64,000 nucleotides of DNA from Veillonellaceae bacterium. Its GTDB lineage: Bacteria > Bacillota > Negativicutes > Veillonellales > Veillonellaceae. This document shows, in pieces, positions 16,761-24,850 of this stretch. The notes beneath the pieces were generated by a model, which had not been told where the DNA came from, ran no database searches, and saw nothing but the letters and a program-made list of their open reading frames with translations. The stretch's first letter is position 1. Every line of letters begins with the position of its first letter. The position numbers and the translations under genes are program-made. The stretch covers positions 1 to 64,000 of the forward strand of contig CAAFUR010000035.1 in the NCBI GenBank assembly GCA_900766245.1, read 5' to 3'.

Positions 16761-16800
16761 AAGGGCTACCCGTACTAGGTATAGGCGGGTAGCCCTTTTT
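16761..16800 (+). terminator. Attenuator terminator of the aro operon
   Basis: AAGGGCTACCCG / CGGGTAGCCCTT form a perfect 12-bp GC-rich stem with a 13-nt loop, ending in TTTTT. It lies between the leader peptide and aroF and should stop transcription when Phe and Trp are plentiful. Confidence 0.88.
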
Positions 16801-16865
16801 GCATATCTTCCTATACCACCACTCACGAATACCTACATACACAAGATTTAATTTAGGAGGACAAT

Positions 16866-17873
16866 ATGATTATTCGATTACACACTACAGCAACTGAAGC
16901 GCAAATTGCAGAACTACGTCAACTACTAGAAGCCACTGGCGTTACATTACATCCTGTCCATGGAGAACAACAAGATATCATCGGTTTGATCGGTGATACA
17001 TCTCGTGTCGACCTACGCACCATTGAATCCCTTCCATACGTTGAAAAGGTTATGCGTATCCAAGAGCCTTTCAAAAAAGCAAATCGTAAATTCCATCCTC
17101 AAGATACGGTGGTTACTGTAGGAAATGCAAAAATCGGCGGCGGTCACTTCGCTATCATCGCAGGTCCTTGTTCTGTAGAAACACCAGAACAAGTCATCGA
17201 AGTAGCAAAGGCTGTGAAAGCAGATGGTGCTGGAATTCTTCGTGGTGGCGCTTTCAAACCTCGTACTTCTCCATACTCTTTCCAAGGCATGGGACCAAGT
17301 GGTTTAGCCTTATTAGAAGAAGCAAAAAAAGAAACTGGTCTACCTATTGTGTCAGAAGTCATGGATATCTCCCAATTGGAATACTTCGACAATGTAGATA
17401 TGTTGCAAATCGGTGCCCGCAATATGCAAAACTTCAATCTATTAAAAGAAGTCGGCAAATTAAGAAAACCAATCTTATTAAAACGTGGTCTATGTGCTAC
17501 ATACGAAGAATGGTTAATGGCTGCGGAATACATCATGAGCGAAGGTAACGAACAAATCGTTCTTTGCGAGCGTGGTATTCGTACCTTCGAAACACGCACT
17601 CGTAATACTTTAGATGTAACCGCTATTCCAATGATGCACGAGTTATCCCACTTGCCAATCATCATGGACCCTAGCCATGCAGCAGGTATGAGCCGTGTGG
17701 TTCCATCCTTGTCCTTAGCCTCTGTTGGTGGAGGTGCTGATGGTTTAATGATCGAAGTTCACAACAATCCAGAAAAAGCATTATGCGATGGTCCGCAATC
17801 CTTACACCCAGAGCAATTCGCTACTTTGGCAAACCAAGTATTCGCTTTACGTGATGCATTAGGTCATAAATAG
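16866..17873 (+). CDS. aroF: 3-deoxy-7-phosphoheptulonate (DAHP) synthase, beta type with regulatory N-domain
   Basis: A 335-residue enzyme that condenses phosphoenolpyruvate with erythrose 4-phosphate, the first step of aromatic biosynthesis. Residues 1-75 form a ferredoxin-like domain of the kind that gives feedback inhibition by aromatic amino acids in Thermotoga-type enzymes. The TIM barrel follows with FAIIAGPCSVET, GAFKPRTSPYSFQG, QIGARNMQNF, LLKRG, CERGIRTFE and MDPSHAAG. The start ATG at 16866 has TTAGGAGG 6 nt upstream. It is the first structural gene of the aro operon, so expression is set by the attenuator and activity probably by the N-domain. Confidence 0.95.
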   Translation: MIIRLHTTATEAQIAELRQLLEATGVTLHPVHGEQQDIIGLIGDTSRVDLRTIESLPYVEKVMRIQEPFKKANRKFHPQDTVVTVGNAKIGGGHFAIIAGPCSVETPEQVIEVAKAVKADGAGILRGGAFKPRTSPYSFQGMGPSGLALLEEAKKETGLPIVSEVMDISQLEYFDNVDMLQIGARNMQNFNLLKEVGKLRKPILLKRGLCATYEEWLMAAEYIMSEGNEQIVLCERGIRTFETRTRNTLDVTAIPMMHELSHLPIIMDPSHAAGMSRVVPSLSLASVGGGADGLMIEVHNNPEKALCDGPQSLHPEQFATLANQVFALRDALGHK

Positions 17874-17882
17874 GTCACTCCT

Positions 17883-18938
17883 ATGGATACAATTCATATT
17901 CAAGCCTCCACTGCTTACGATGTGATTATCGAGCGACATAGCTTGCCTCGCATTGGTAAGTACTTACACGCTATCAAACCTACTTGCTCCGTCATGATTG
18001 TCACCGATGACAATGTGGCCCCTCTCTATGCATCTACAGTTTCTAAATCTCTAGAAACAGCAGGCTATACCGTTCATACCTATATGTTCCCTCATGGTGA
18101 AAGTGAAAAGAACGGCCATCGCCTCATGAATCTAATAGAAACATTAGGAAATGCAAAATTGACTCGGAAAGACCTAATCATCGCTTTAGGTGGTGGCGTC
18201 GTCGGCGACCTAGCTGGGTTCGCTGCTGCCACCTACTTACGAGGTATCGATTATGTACAAGTACCTACGTCACTGTTAGCTGCTGTCGATTCCTCTGTAG
18301 GCGGTAAAACAGCTGTGAACCTAACGTGTGGTAAGAATTTATGGGGTGCTTTTAAACAACCTATCCTTGTTCTCTGTGATCCAGAAACACTTTCTACCTT
18401 ACCTAAAGAGGAATGGATTAATGGATGTGGGGAAATTATCAAATATGGTTTCTTAGATCATCCAGAGTTACTAGATCAACTTCAAGAACGACCACTCTTA
18501 CAATATCCAGAAGATGTAGATAGTATCATCGCTCAATGTGTACGCATCAAAGCCCATGTGGTGGAAGTAGATGAAAAGGAAAGCGGCCTTCGTGCGACAT
18601 TGAACTTAGGTCATACCTTTGGACATGGTATCGAGCACGGTAGTACTTTCACCATCCCCCACGGCAATGCCGTTGCTTTGGGACTACTCATCATGGCAAG
18701 AGGTGCTGTAGCCAACGGAGAGCTAGACCCTACCATTGTTTCTAGTATTGAACAGTTGCTAATAGCCCATGAATTACCCACCACAACAACGATTTCAAAA
18801 GATCTTATCTTAGAAGAAGCTAGTCATGACAAAAAAGCCTCTGGCTCTTCCATTACCATCGTGGTTCCTACAGGGTATGGTACGTCGGTACTAAAACAAG
18901 TTACCTTCCAAGAACTTGCTACCTACTGCCATATGTAA
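17883..18938 (+). CDS. aroB: 3-dehydroquinate synthase
   Basis: A 351-residue NAD- and metal-dependent enzyme that converts DAHP to 3-dehydroquinate. Motifs: FPHGESEKN, the NAD-binding GGGVVGDLAGFAA, TYLRGIDYVQVPTSLLAAVDSSVGGKTAVN, and the metal-binding histidines in NLGHTFGHGIEH and FTIPHGNAVALG. The catalytic lysine and glutamate region GCGEIIKYGFL is intact. It begins 9 bp after aroF. Length is typical (350-360). Confidence 0.96.
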   Translation: MDTIHIQASTAYDVIIERHSLPRIGKYLHAIKPTCSVMIVTDDNVAPLYASTVSKSLETAGYTVHTYMFPHGESEKNGHRLMNLIETLGNAKLTRKDLIIALGGGVVGDLAGFAAATYLRGIDYVQVPTSLLAAVDSSVGGKTAVNLTCGKNLWGAFKQPILVLCDPETLSTLPKEEWINGCGEIIKYGFLDHPELLDQLQERPLLQYPEDVDSIIAQCVRIKAHVVEVDEKESGLRATLNLGHTFGHGIEHGSTFTIPHGNAVALGLLIMARGAVANGELDPTIVSSIEQLLIAHELPTTTTISKDLILEEASHDKKASGSSITIVVPTGYGTSVLKQVTFQELATYCHM

Positions 18939-19065
18939 GTATAGTACTCAATGTTTTATAATTAGAATACATTACTAAACTAATTTTGATATACCCCGAT
19001 TCTAGAGTTACTATGTATGATATATTAAACAAATTATACTTACCTTTTATAGTTATACTTGTAAT

Positions 19066-19083
19066 TATCACCTCATGGTGATA
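19066..19083 (+). repeat. Small hairpin before aroA
   Basis: TATCACC / GGTGATA with a 4-nt loop, 26 bp before the aroA start in the 171-bp aroB-aroA gap. No clear T-run follows and no convincing promoter is seen, so its role is open. Confidence 0.35.
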
Positions 19084-19109
19084 GCTCAACCATAACAGAA
19101 AGGATTTCT

Positions 19110-20375
19110 ATGCAACATGTTTCCAATGTGCTCTTACGTGGCACAATCCCAGCCATACCGGCTAAGGCCCATGCTCATCGGGCACTTATCTCAGCGGCCC
19201 TTGCCACGAGTCCTAGCTCGATTTTAATTTCCCACTCTTCCAAGGACATTGATGCTACCATGGATTCCTTGCGAGCCCTTGGTGCAACGATTACCCATGA
19301 AAATGGTGTGGCTCATATTACTCCTGGCCCTTCCCCTTCTATAGGACAGGTATTACCCCACGAATCAGGTACAACCTTACGCTTACTCTTACCTGTGTCC
19401 GCCTCGATTTGTGACACTGTGAAAGTAGATGCCAAAGGACGTCTACCAGAACGACCACTAGAACCATTGTTGAGCGAAATGAAAGACCACGGCGTATCCT
19501 TTTCACAAAACACACCACCTTTTACCATGATAGGACGATTACAAGGTGGTATATTCACTATGACAGGTTCCGTCAGTTCCCAGTTTTTCTCTGGACTGTT
19601 ATTAGCTGCACCACAGCTAGGACAAACAACTGTGAACTGCACAAGTCCACTGCAATCGAAAGACTATGTGACATTAACCATAGAAACGATGAAAGACTTT
19701 GGTGTGCAAGTAATAGAAGGCACTACCGAAGAAGGATATCCAAGTTTTATTATCGAAGAGAACCAACACTTCCACGGTAATGAGAAATATCTGATTGAGG
19801 GAGATTGGTCTAACGGTGCCATTTGGCTAGTAGCAGCCGCTATGACAGGACAATCTATTTCTGTCACAGGTTTACGTCCTGATTCTGTACAAGCAGATAA
19901 ACGGATTCTTTCCATTTTAGAAAGCGCTGGTGTCACTTGTACGTGGAATGGATCTACTATCACGATCACTGGCAAAGCACATCAGCCAATCCATGTGAAT
20001 TTAGAACAAATACCAGATTTGTTGCCTATTTTATCTAGCTTAGCTTGCTCCATAGAAGGTGAATCTTCTTTCATCAATGGCGCCCGCCTGCGCTTAAAAG
20101 AATCAGACCGTTTAGAAGCAGTAGCACAACTTGTTCGCGATTCTGGCGGCATTGTTCGCATGGAAGAAGATAATCTATATATCACGGGAACAGGCACTCT
20201 TACGGGTGGAACTGTAGACTGCGTGAATGACCATCGCCTCGTCATGGCTGGTGCCTTAAACGCACTCATCGCTACCTCCCCTATAATCTTGCAAGACAGT
20301 GAAGCCATCAGTAAGTCGTATCCTCACTTTTTTGAAGACTGGAAACGATTAGGTGGGCAGACACATACTATATAA
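19110..20375 (+). CDS. aroA: 3-phosphoshikimate 1-carboxyvinyltransferase (EPSP synthase)
   Basis: A 421-residue enzyme that joins phosphoenolpyruvate and shikimate 3-phosphate. Recognisable segments: IPAKAHAHRALISAALA at the N-terminus, ESGTTLRLLLP, GRLPERPL, GSVSSQFFSGLLLAAP, KESDRLEAVAQLV, NDHRLVMAGAL and SEAISKSYPHFFEDW. The N-terminal box keeps the lysine and arginine (K and R of KAHAHR) but has alanine where most enzymes have the serine after the lysine, and the glycine-rich loop reads SGTTLR. It is separated from aroB by 171 bp and followed by aroC after 26 bp. The assignment is secure from context and motifs. Confidence 0.94.
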   Translation: MQHVSNVLLRGTIPAIPAKAHAHRALISAALATSPSSILISHSSKDIDATMDSLRALGATITHENGVAHITPGPSPSIGQVLPHESGTTLRLLLPVSASICDTVKVDAKGRLPERPLEPLLSEMKDHGVSFSQNTPPFTMIGRLQGGIFTMTGSVSSQFFSGLLLAAPQLGQTTVNCTSPLQSKDYVTLTIETMKDFGVQVIEGTTEEGYPSFIIEENQHFHGNEKYLIEGDWSNGAIWLVAAAMTGQSISVTGLRPDSVQADKRILSILESAGVTCTWNGSTITITGKAHQPIHVNLEQIPDLLPILSSLACSIEGESSFINGARLRLKESDRLEAVAQLVRDSGGIVRMEEDNLYITGTGTLTGGTVDCVNDHRLVMAGALNALIATSPIILQDSEAISKSYPHFFEDWKRLGGQTHTI

Positions 20376-20401
20376 ATGTATTTAACAAGTAAGGAGTAAT
20401 T

Positions 20402-21526
20402 ATGGCATCCTATTTCGGTCGCACTGTGAAAGTCTCCACCTTTGGAGCTTCTCACGGTCAAGCTATTGGCGGAGTTGTAGACGGACTTCCTTGTGGGTTT
20501 CCAGTTAATCTAGAAACCTTGCAAGCCTTCCTAAAACGACGAGCTCCAGGGCATCATCAATTACAAACACAAAGAAAAGAAGCAGATATCCCTGAGTTTC
20601 AATCAGGCCTCGTACAAGGAAGACTGAGCGGTTCTCCTTTGGCTTTCACTATTCAAAATACATCACAACGAAGTGGGGATTATGATAACCTACGAGATGT
20701 ACCACGCCCATCTCATGCAGATTACACCGCTCGCATGCGCTATGGTGAGTATGTGGATATGCGTGGGGGCGGTCATTTCTCTGCTCGCCTAACAGCCCCT
20801 GTTTGCGTAGCTGGTGGCATTGCTATACAACTATTAGAATCTATCGGCATTCATGTGCGTGCACACTTAGCACAAGTTGGCACTGTCCCAGATACATCTA
20901 TCGATTATACTAACCCACCTATGGACAAGCTCGCTAGTATCAGCACTGAAGCGATTCCTATGTTAGACCCTGTGCAACGTCATACAGCAGAGCAACTTGT
21001 ATTGGAGTTAAAAACATCTGGCGATTCCACTGGTGGTATCGTAGAAGTCTTCGCCACTGGTTTACCTATTGGCATGGGAAATCCCAATTATGATGGTATT
21101 GAAAATCGCTTAGGCGCTACTCTATTCGGCATGCCTGCAGTGAAAGGTATTTCCTTTGGGTCTGGTTTCCCTGGCTGTGCGTCCCGTGGAAGTGAGCAAA
21201 ACGATCCTTTCATCATCACTGAGGAAAGTGTTCGCACAGAAAAGAATAACAGCGGTGGCATCCAAGGTGGTATTACCAACGGTATGCCCCTTGTCATGCA
21301 AGTAGGGATTAAGCCCACACCGTCCATTTATCATGAGCAAAACTCAGTATCCCTCAGTAACCATAGTGCTGAAGTATTACAAATTCAAGGTCGCCATGAC
21401 CCTTGCGTAGCGCTACGTGCCGTTCCTGTAGTAGAAGCTCTAACGGCTCTTGTCCTCTTAGATTTTGTACTAGAACATGATCCACATGTATTCCGTCATT
21501 TCAGTCATCGTACGTTGGAGGTGTAA
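20402..21526 (+). CDS. aroC: Chorismate synthase
   Basis: A 374-residue FMN-dependent enzyme that converts EPSP to chorismate, the last step of the common pathway. Signature segments: TFGASHGQAIGGVVDGLP, RRAPGHHQLQTQRKE, RPSHADYTARMRYG, RGGGHFSARLTA and GRHDPCVALRAVPVVEA, which carry the conserved histidines and arginines. The ATG at 20402 has AAGGAG upstream. Its stop codon is directly followed by the aroE/K start with no gap. Confidence 0.96.
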   Translation: MASYFGRTVKVSTFGASHGQAIGGVVDGLPCGFPVNLETLQAFLKRRAPGHHQLQTQRKEADIPEFQSGLVQGRLSGSPLAFTIQNTSQRSGDYDNLRDVPRPSHADYTARMRYGEYVDMRGGGHFSARLTAPVCVAGGIAIQLLESIGIHVRAHLAQVGTVPDTSIDYTNPPMDKLASISTEAIPMLDPVQRHTAEQLVLELKTSGDSTGGIVEVFATGLPIGMGNPNYDGIENRLGATLFGMPAVKGISFGSGFPGCASRGSEQNDPFIITEESVRTEKNNSGGIQGGITNGMPLVMQVGIKPTPSIYHEQNSVSLSNHSAEVLQIQGRHDPCVALRAVPVVEALTALVLLDFVLEHDPHVFRHFSHRTLEV

Positions 21527-22762
21527 ATGTTTGGATTATTAGGCCGCACCTTGGGCCACACCTACTCCCCCATGATTCATCAAGCCTTAGGAAATACATC
21601 CTATGACATATTTGAAATGGAACCAGACCAACTACAAGATTTTTTTAATCGTTCTGAATTACAAGGCTTAAATATTACCATTCCCTATAAAATCAATGCC
21701 TTACAGGCTTGTCATCACATCAGTGATATTGCAAAAGCAATTGGTTGTGTCAACACTATGGTTCGCCAAGCAGATGGTTCTTGGTATGGAACCAATACGG
21801 ACTATGATGGCTTCCTAGCCACCTTAGATTGGTCTGGTATAGAAGTAATACATAAGCATTGTTTAATTTTAGGTGATGGAGCCTCGTCCAATACAGTGCA
21901 TGTGGCATTGAAAAGATTAGGCGCCGCCTCTATTACCCATATCAGCCGCCATCACTTTCCTACATATGAACACATTGCACAATTTTATGAACGAGCACAG
22001 GTAATTATCAACTGTACTCCAGTTGGTATGTATCCTCATTGTCCTGACCAAAGCATTCGATTAGCCCCTTTCACTCACTTAGAAGGTGTTATCGATTTAG
22101 TGTACAATCCACATCGTACTGCCATTCTAATAGAAGCGGAATCCTTAAATATACCCCATGTGAATGGCCTTGTATTTCTATTAGCCCAAGCCATTGCGGC
22201 GAGTGCTTTATTTTTACATCGTACCTATGATGAAAGTATCCTTTCAGACCTATATAAACAATTCCGGCGAAACCAAGAAAATATCATTTTAGTTGGTATG
22301 CCTGGGTCTGGTAAAAGTACCATTGGCAAAGCCTTAGCTACCCTAACAGGACGACCACTAGTAGATATCGACAGTCGTATAACAAAGGAAGTCGGTTCCA
22401 TTAGTGATTATATTTTAACACATGGTGAACCAGCATTTCGTGCTATAGAGTCCAATATTATTGCCGAGGTAGGTCAACAAACAGGCCTCATCATCTCCAC
22501 TGGTGGCGGTGCTGTCACCATACCAGAGAACTTTGCTCCTCTAAGACAAAATGGACGAATCTATGAAATTTATCGTCCCTTAGAAGAATTAGATACAACG
22601 GGACGAGTCCTCTCCTCTGGTGGAATAGAACGATTGCAGCAGTTGTACACAGTACGGGCTCCCCTATATGCACGATTCCGTCAAGCACAAGTTCTAAACA
22701 CTGGTACTCCTGAAAGCGTGGCTCAACGCATCCTAACGGACTTACATAGCAATCTAGTATAA
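21527..22762 (+). CDS. aroE-aroK: Bifunctional shikimate dehydrogenase / shikimate kinase
   Basis: A 411-residue fusion. Residues 1-250 are AroE (dehydroshikimate to shikimate, NADPH): GRTLGHTYSPMIHQ, NITIPYK with the catalytic lysine, NTDYDGF with the catalytic aspartate, and LILGDGASSNTVHVAL. Residues of about 255-411 are AroK (shikimate 3-phosphorylation): P-loop GMPGSGKST, substrate aspartate in VDIDSRI, arginine in FRAIES, STGGGAV, and RAPLYARFRQ. Fusion guarantees equal amounts of the two consecutive activities. Translation is probably coupled to aroC. It is the last gene of the operon. AroD (dehydroquinase) is not in the window. Confidence 0.95.
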   Translation: MFGLLGRTLGHTYSPMIHQALGNTSYDIFEMEPDQLQDFFNRSELQGLNITIPYKINALQACHHISDIAKAIGCVNTMVRQADGSWYGTNTDYDGFLATLDWSGIEVIHKHCLILGDGASSNTVHVALKRLGAASITHISRHHFPTYEHIAQFYERAQVIINCTPVGMYPHCPDQSIRLAPFTHLEGVIDLVYNPHRTAILIEAESLNIPHVNGLVFLLAQAIAASALFLHRTYDESILSDLYKQFRRNQENIILVGMPGSGKSTIGKALATLTGRPLVDIDSRITKEVGSISDYILTHGEPAFRAIESNIIAEVGQQTGLIISTGGGAVTIPENFAPLRQNGRIYEIYRPLEELDTTGRVLSSGGIERLQQLYTVRAPLYARFRQAQVLNTGTPESVAQRILTDLHSNLV

Positions 22763-23070
22763 CTTGCTATTAAGATATATACTGTATCAGTCTTTCTTTT
22801 CTTATATCTACTCATCACTATTGGTATTCAAAGTTCAATGTATCAGGTAGGTTTCTTATGGATGAATACATGCTATTACAATATATATACAAACTATTGT
22901 TTACATCCTCTAGAAAAAATGTATAAAATCATGAGATTATATGAAAGAATATAATCTATTTTTAAACATACACTAAAATATTAATACACGTAATCGGCTT
23001 TCAAAGGTGTTTTTTAGAAATACATGAAAGCCTTTTTACTATCTAACCAATAGTAATTCACTAGCATTAA
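22763..23070. other. Gene-free spacer after the aro operon
   Basis: No supportable coding region. A weak AGATATA / TATATCT pair lies at 22773-22809. The only strong structure is the terminator at 22996-23037. Confidence 0.6.
22996..23037 (+). terminator. Terminator of the aro operon
   Basis: GGCTTTCA / TGAAAGCC form an 8-bp stem with a 21-nt loop, followed by TTTTT. It lies 233 bp after aroE/K and 34 bp before the -35 of the permease promoter. Confidence 0.65.
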
Positions 23071-23099
23071 TTGACATTCTATAGAAAATAGTTTACTAT
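23071..23099 (+). promoter_or_regulatory. Promoter of the CycA-like permease
   Basis: A perfect TTGACA (23071-23076), a 17-nt spacer and TACTAT (23094-23099), 41 bp before the start codon, which has AAGGAGG. Confidence 0.7.
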
Positions 23100-23140
23100 T
23101 ATCAAATATAAAAGTTTATATTGTTTAAGGAGGTTTTACT

Positions 23141-24511
23141 ATGACGGACTCGCAACAAGAGTTAAAGCGTGGTCTTAAAAATCGCCACGTTCAATTATTA
23201 GCCATCGGTGGTGCCATCGGCACAGGTTTATTCCTTGGCTCTGGGCGATCTATTAGTTTAGCGGGCCCCTCTATCCTCCTCACGTATCTAATTACAGGTA
23301 TTATCTGTTTCTTCATGATGCGTGCTTTAGGAGAGTTATTGCTTTCCAATTTAGATCACCATTCCTTCATCGACTTTGTAGAAGAATATTTAGGTGATCG
23401 CGCGGCCTTCATTACAGGTTGGACTTACTGGTTCTGTTGGCTTTCACTAGCTATGGCGGACTTAACTGCGGTCGGATTATACATGCAGTACTGGATCCCT
23501 TGGATGCCACAGTGGATTCCTGCCCTCGTTGTACTGGCAGTCTTACTCGTTATGAATCTGACAGCGGTAAAACATTTCGGTGAAATGGAATTCTGGTTCG
23601 CTTTAATAAAAGTAATTGCCATAGTATCACTCATCATCATTGGTCTTATCATGATTCTTACAGGATTTACTACCAATGCTGGTGCAGCTGCCTTTGATAA
23701 CCTATGGAGTTATGGCGGTTGGTTCCCAAATGGAACAATGGGATTCATCTTGTCTTTCCAGATGGTAGTATTTGCTTTCACAGGCATTGAACTAGTAGGC
23801 CTCACCGCTGGGGAAACGGAAAATCCGAAAAAAGTTATCCCTATGGCTATTAACAACATTCCGTTGCGAATTATTCTATTCTATATTGGATCTCTGGCGA
23901 TTATCATGAGTATTTACCCATGGATTGCAGTAGACCCAAATTCTAGTCCCTTCGTGGCTGTGTTTAATGCGGTGGGCATCCTAGCTGCTGCGAGCATCGT
24001 AAACTTCGTTGTTCTAACATCCGCAGCATCTGCTACCAACTCCGGTATCTTTTCCACTAGCCGTATGATCTACGCATTATCCAAACGTGGACATGCGCCG
24101 AGCCGAATGAAACGATTAACGAACCATGCCGTACCGTATCAGGCAACACTATTCTCCGCTGCGGCCTTACTATTTACCGTAGTCTTAAACTATGTCATGC
24201 CTGAAAGCGTATTCATCATGATTACGTCCATCTCCACATTCTGCTTCATCTATATTTGGGCCATCATCGTCGTATGCCATCTCAAATATCGCAAGCAAAG
24301 ACCAGAATTGGCGAAGCAATCTCCTTTCAAAATGCCACTGTACCCATTCATGAATTACCTAATCCTAGCGTTCTTCCTATTCATATTGGTGGTACTAGCA
24401 TTGCAAAGTGACACACGCATCGCCCTCATGTTTACACCATTCTGGTTCATCCTACTATGGGCCTTCTACTCCATGTTGGCACCTAGCGATGACGATGAAA
24501 CAACAAAATAA
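23141..24511 (+). CDS. cycA: Amino acid permease, CycA-like (D-Ser/D-Ala/Gly type)
   Basis: A 456-residue inner-membrane proton-coupled amino acid permease of the APC superfamily with about 12 membrane segments. The start region KRGLKNRHVQLLAIGGAIGT then GLFLGSG, the loop FGEMEFWFALIK, and VFAFTGIELVGLTAGETENP strongly resemble E. coli CycA (glycine, D-serine, D-alanine, L-alanine import). It has its own promoter and terminator. Other members of the amino acid transporter subfamily (AroP, GabP) share these motifs; its place after the aro operon raises the possibility of an aromatic substrate, but the sequence looks closer to CycA. Confidence 0.85.
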   Translation: MTDSQQELKRGLKNRHVQLLAIGGAIGTGLFLGSGRSISLAGPSILLTYLITGIICFFMMRALGELLLSNLDHHSFIDFVEEYLGDRAAFITGWTYWFCWLSLAMADLTAVGLYMQYWIPWMPQWIPALVVLAVLLVMNLTAVKHFGEMEFWFALIKVIAIVSLIIIGLIMILTGFTTNAGAAAFDNLWSYGGWFPNGTMGFILSFQMVVFAFTGIELVGLTAGETENPKKVIPMAINNIPLRIILFYIGSLAIIMSIYPWIAVDPNSSPFVAVFNAVGILAAASIVNFVVLTSAASATNSGIFSTSRMIYALSKRGHAPSRMKRLTNHAVPYQATLFSAAALLFTVVLNYVMPESVFIMITSISTFCFIYIWAIIVVCHLKYRKQRPELAKQSPFKMPLYPFMNYLILAFFLFILVVLALQSDTRIALMFTPFWFILLWAFYSMLAPSDDDETTK

Positions 24512-24517
24512 AACAAA

Positions 24518-24550
24518 AAAGGTGTGACCATCCGTCACACCTTTATCTTT
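24518..24550 (+). terminator. Terminator of the permease gene
   Basis: AAAGGTGTGAC / GTCACACCTTT form an 11-bp stem with a 5-nt loop, followed by ATCTTTTCC. It ends within the start region of the next small RNA promoter. Confidence 0.85.
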
Positions 24551-24564
24551 TCCACAAAATGTGG

Positions 24565-24570
24565 TATACT
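24565..24570 (+). promoter_or_regulatory. Promoter of the convergent small RNA
   Basis: TGG followed by TATACT forms an extended -10 element; the -35 region (TTTATC, 17 nt upstream) is weak. An inverted repeat CCACA-AAA-TGTGG (24552-24564) abuts the -10 and could bind a regulator. Confidence 0.55.
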
Positions 24571-24576
24571 ATACGT

Positions 24577-24690
24577 AACAAAAAGAAGGGCCACCAACGT
24601 GTCGATGGCGTTAGGCTCATCTCTAAAGCTTTTAGAAATGGATAAGCCTAACGTGTTAAGGTGTACAAGACCTTATCCGTTAGGCTTTTT
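24577..24690 (+). ncRNA. Putative antisense RNA of a type I toxin-antitoxin-like locus
   Basis: A predicted RNA of about 114 nt, from the extended -10 at 24565 to a strong terminator at 24644-24690. It has no plausible coding frame with a ribosome site and no downstream gene on its strand. It converges with the minus-strand transcript of the small hydrophobic peptide gene (24693-24773) and would overlap its 3' end completely. Two hairpins compete: CGTTAGGCTCATC (24609-24621) with GATAAGCCTAACG (24641-24653), or the latter with CGTTAGGCTT (24678-24687). Boundaries are inferred from the promoter and terminator only. Confidence 0.55.
24644..24690 (+). terminator. Terminator of the convergent small RNA
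   Basis: AAGCCTAACG and CGTTAGGCTT (10 bp) enclose a second stem TAAGGT / ACCTTA, and the structure ends in TTTTT. Confidence 0.8.
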
Positions 24691-24692
24691 CC

Positions 24693-24773
24693 TTACTTAA
24701 ACAGTAAGTCGATAAATGCTATGATAAGCATACAAATTTGTATCAATAAAGATGCAATTGCTAACTTTTTCAT
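24693..24773 (-). CDS. 26-residue hydrophobic peptide, putative type I toxin
   Basis: An open frame of 26 codons starting MKKLAIASLL and ending AFIDLLFK. It is a basic start, one membrane-spanning helix of about 20 residues, and a short charged end, the usual build of Fst/Ldr/TxpA-like toxins. AGGAGG lies 7 nt before the ATG, an almost perfect ribosome site. That site can be masked by CTCTTCC (complement of 24797-24803) pairing with GGAGGAG (24781-24787). An extended -10 promoter lies at 24842-24850. The coding end faces the terminator of the convergent small RNA 3 bp away. Toxicity and family membership are inferred; a small membrane regulator is the alternative. It was missed by length-limited gene finding. 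Confidence 0.6.
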   Translation of the reverse strand: MKKLAIASLLIQICMLIIAFIDLLFK

Positions 24774-24841
24774 AGTACCACCTCCTCCCATAATTAGGAA
24801 GAGATGAGCCCAACTCACGTCGGTGATCCTTCTGTATTTTC

Positions 24842-24850
24842 ATTATAGCA
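24842..24850 (-). promoter_or_regulatory. Promoter of the putative toxin transcript
   Basis: TGC followed by a perfect TATAAT (24842-24847 on the minus strand), an extended -10. The start would be near 24835, giving a leader of about 60 nt with a TGAG/CTCA hairpin and the masked ribosome site. Confidence 0.6.

Noticed and set aside
22858..22926. Possible 22-codon peptide in the spacer after aroE/K
   Set aside because: Weak ribosome site, no conserved feature and no associated promoter or terminator close by.
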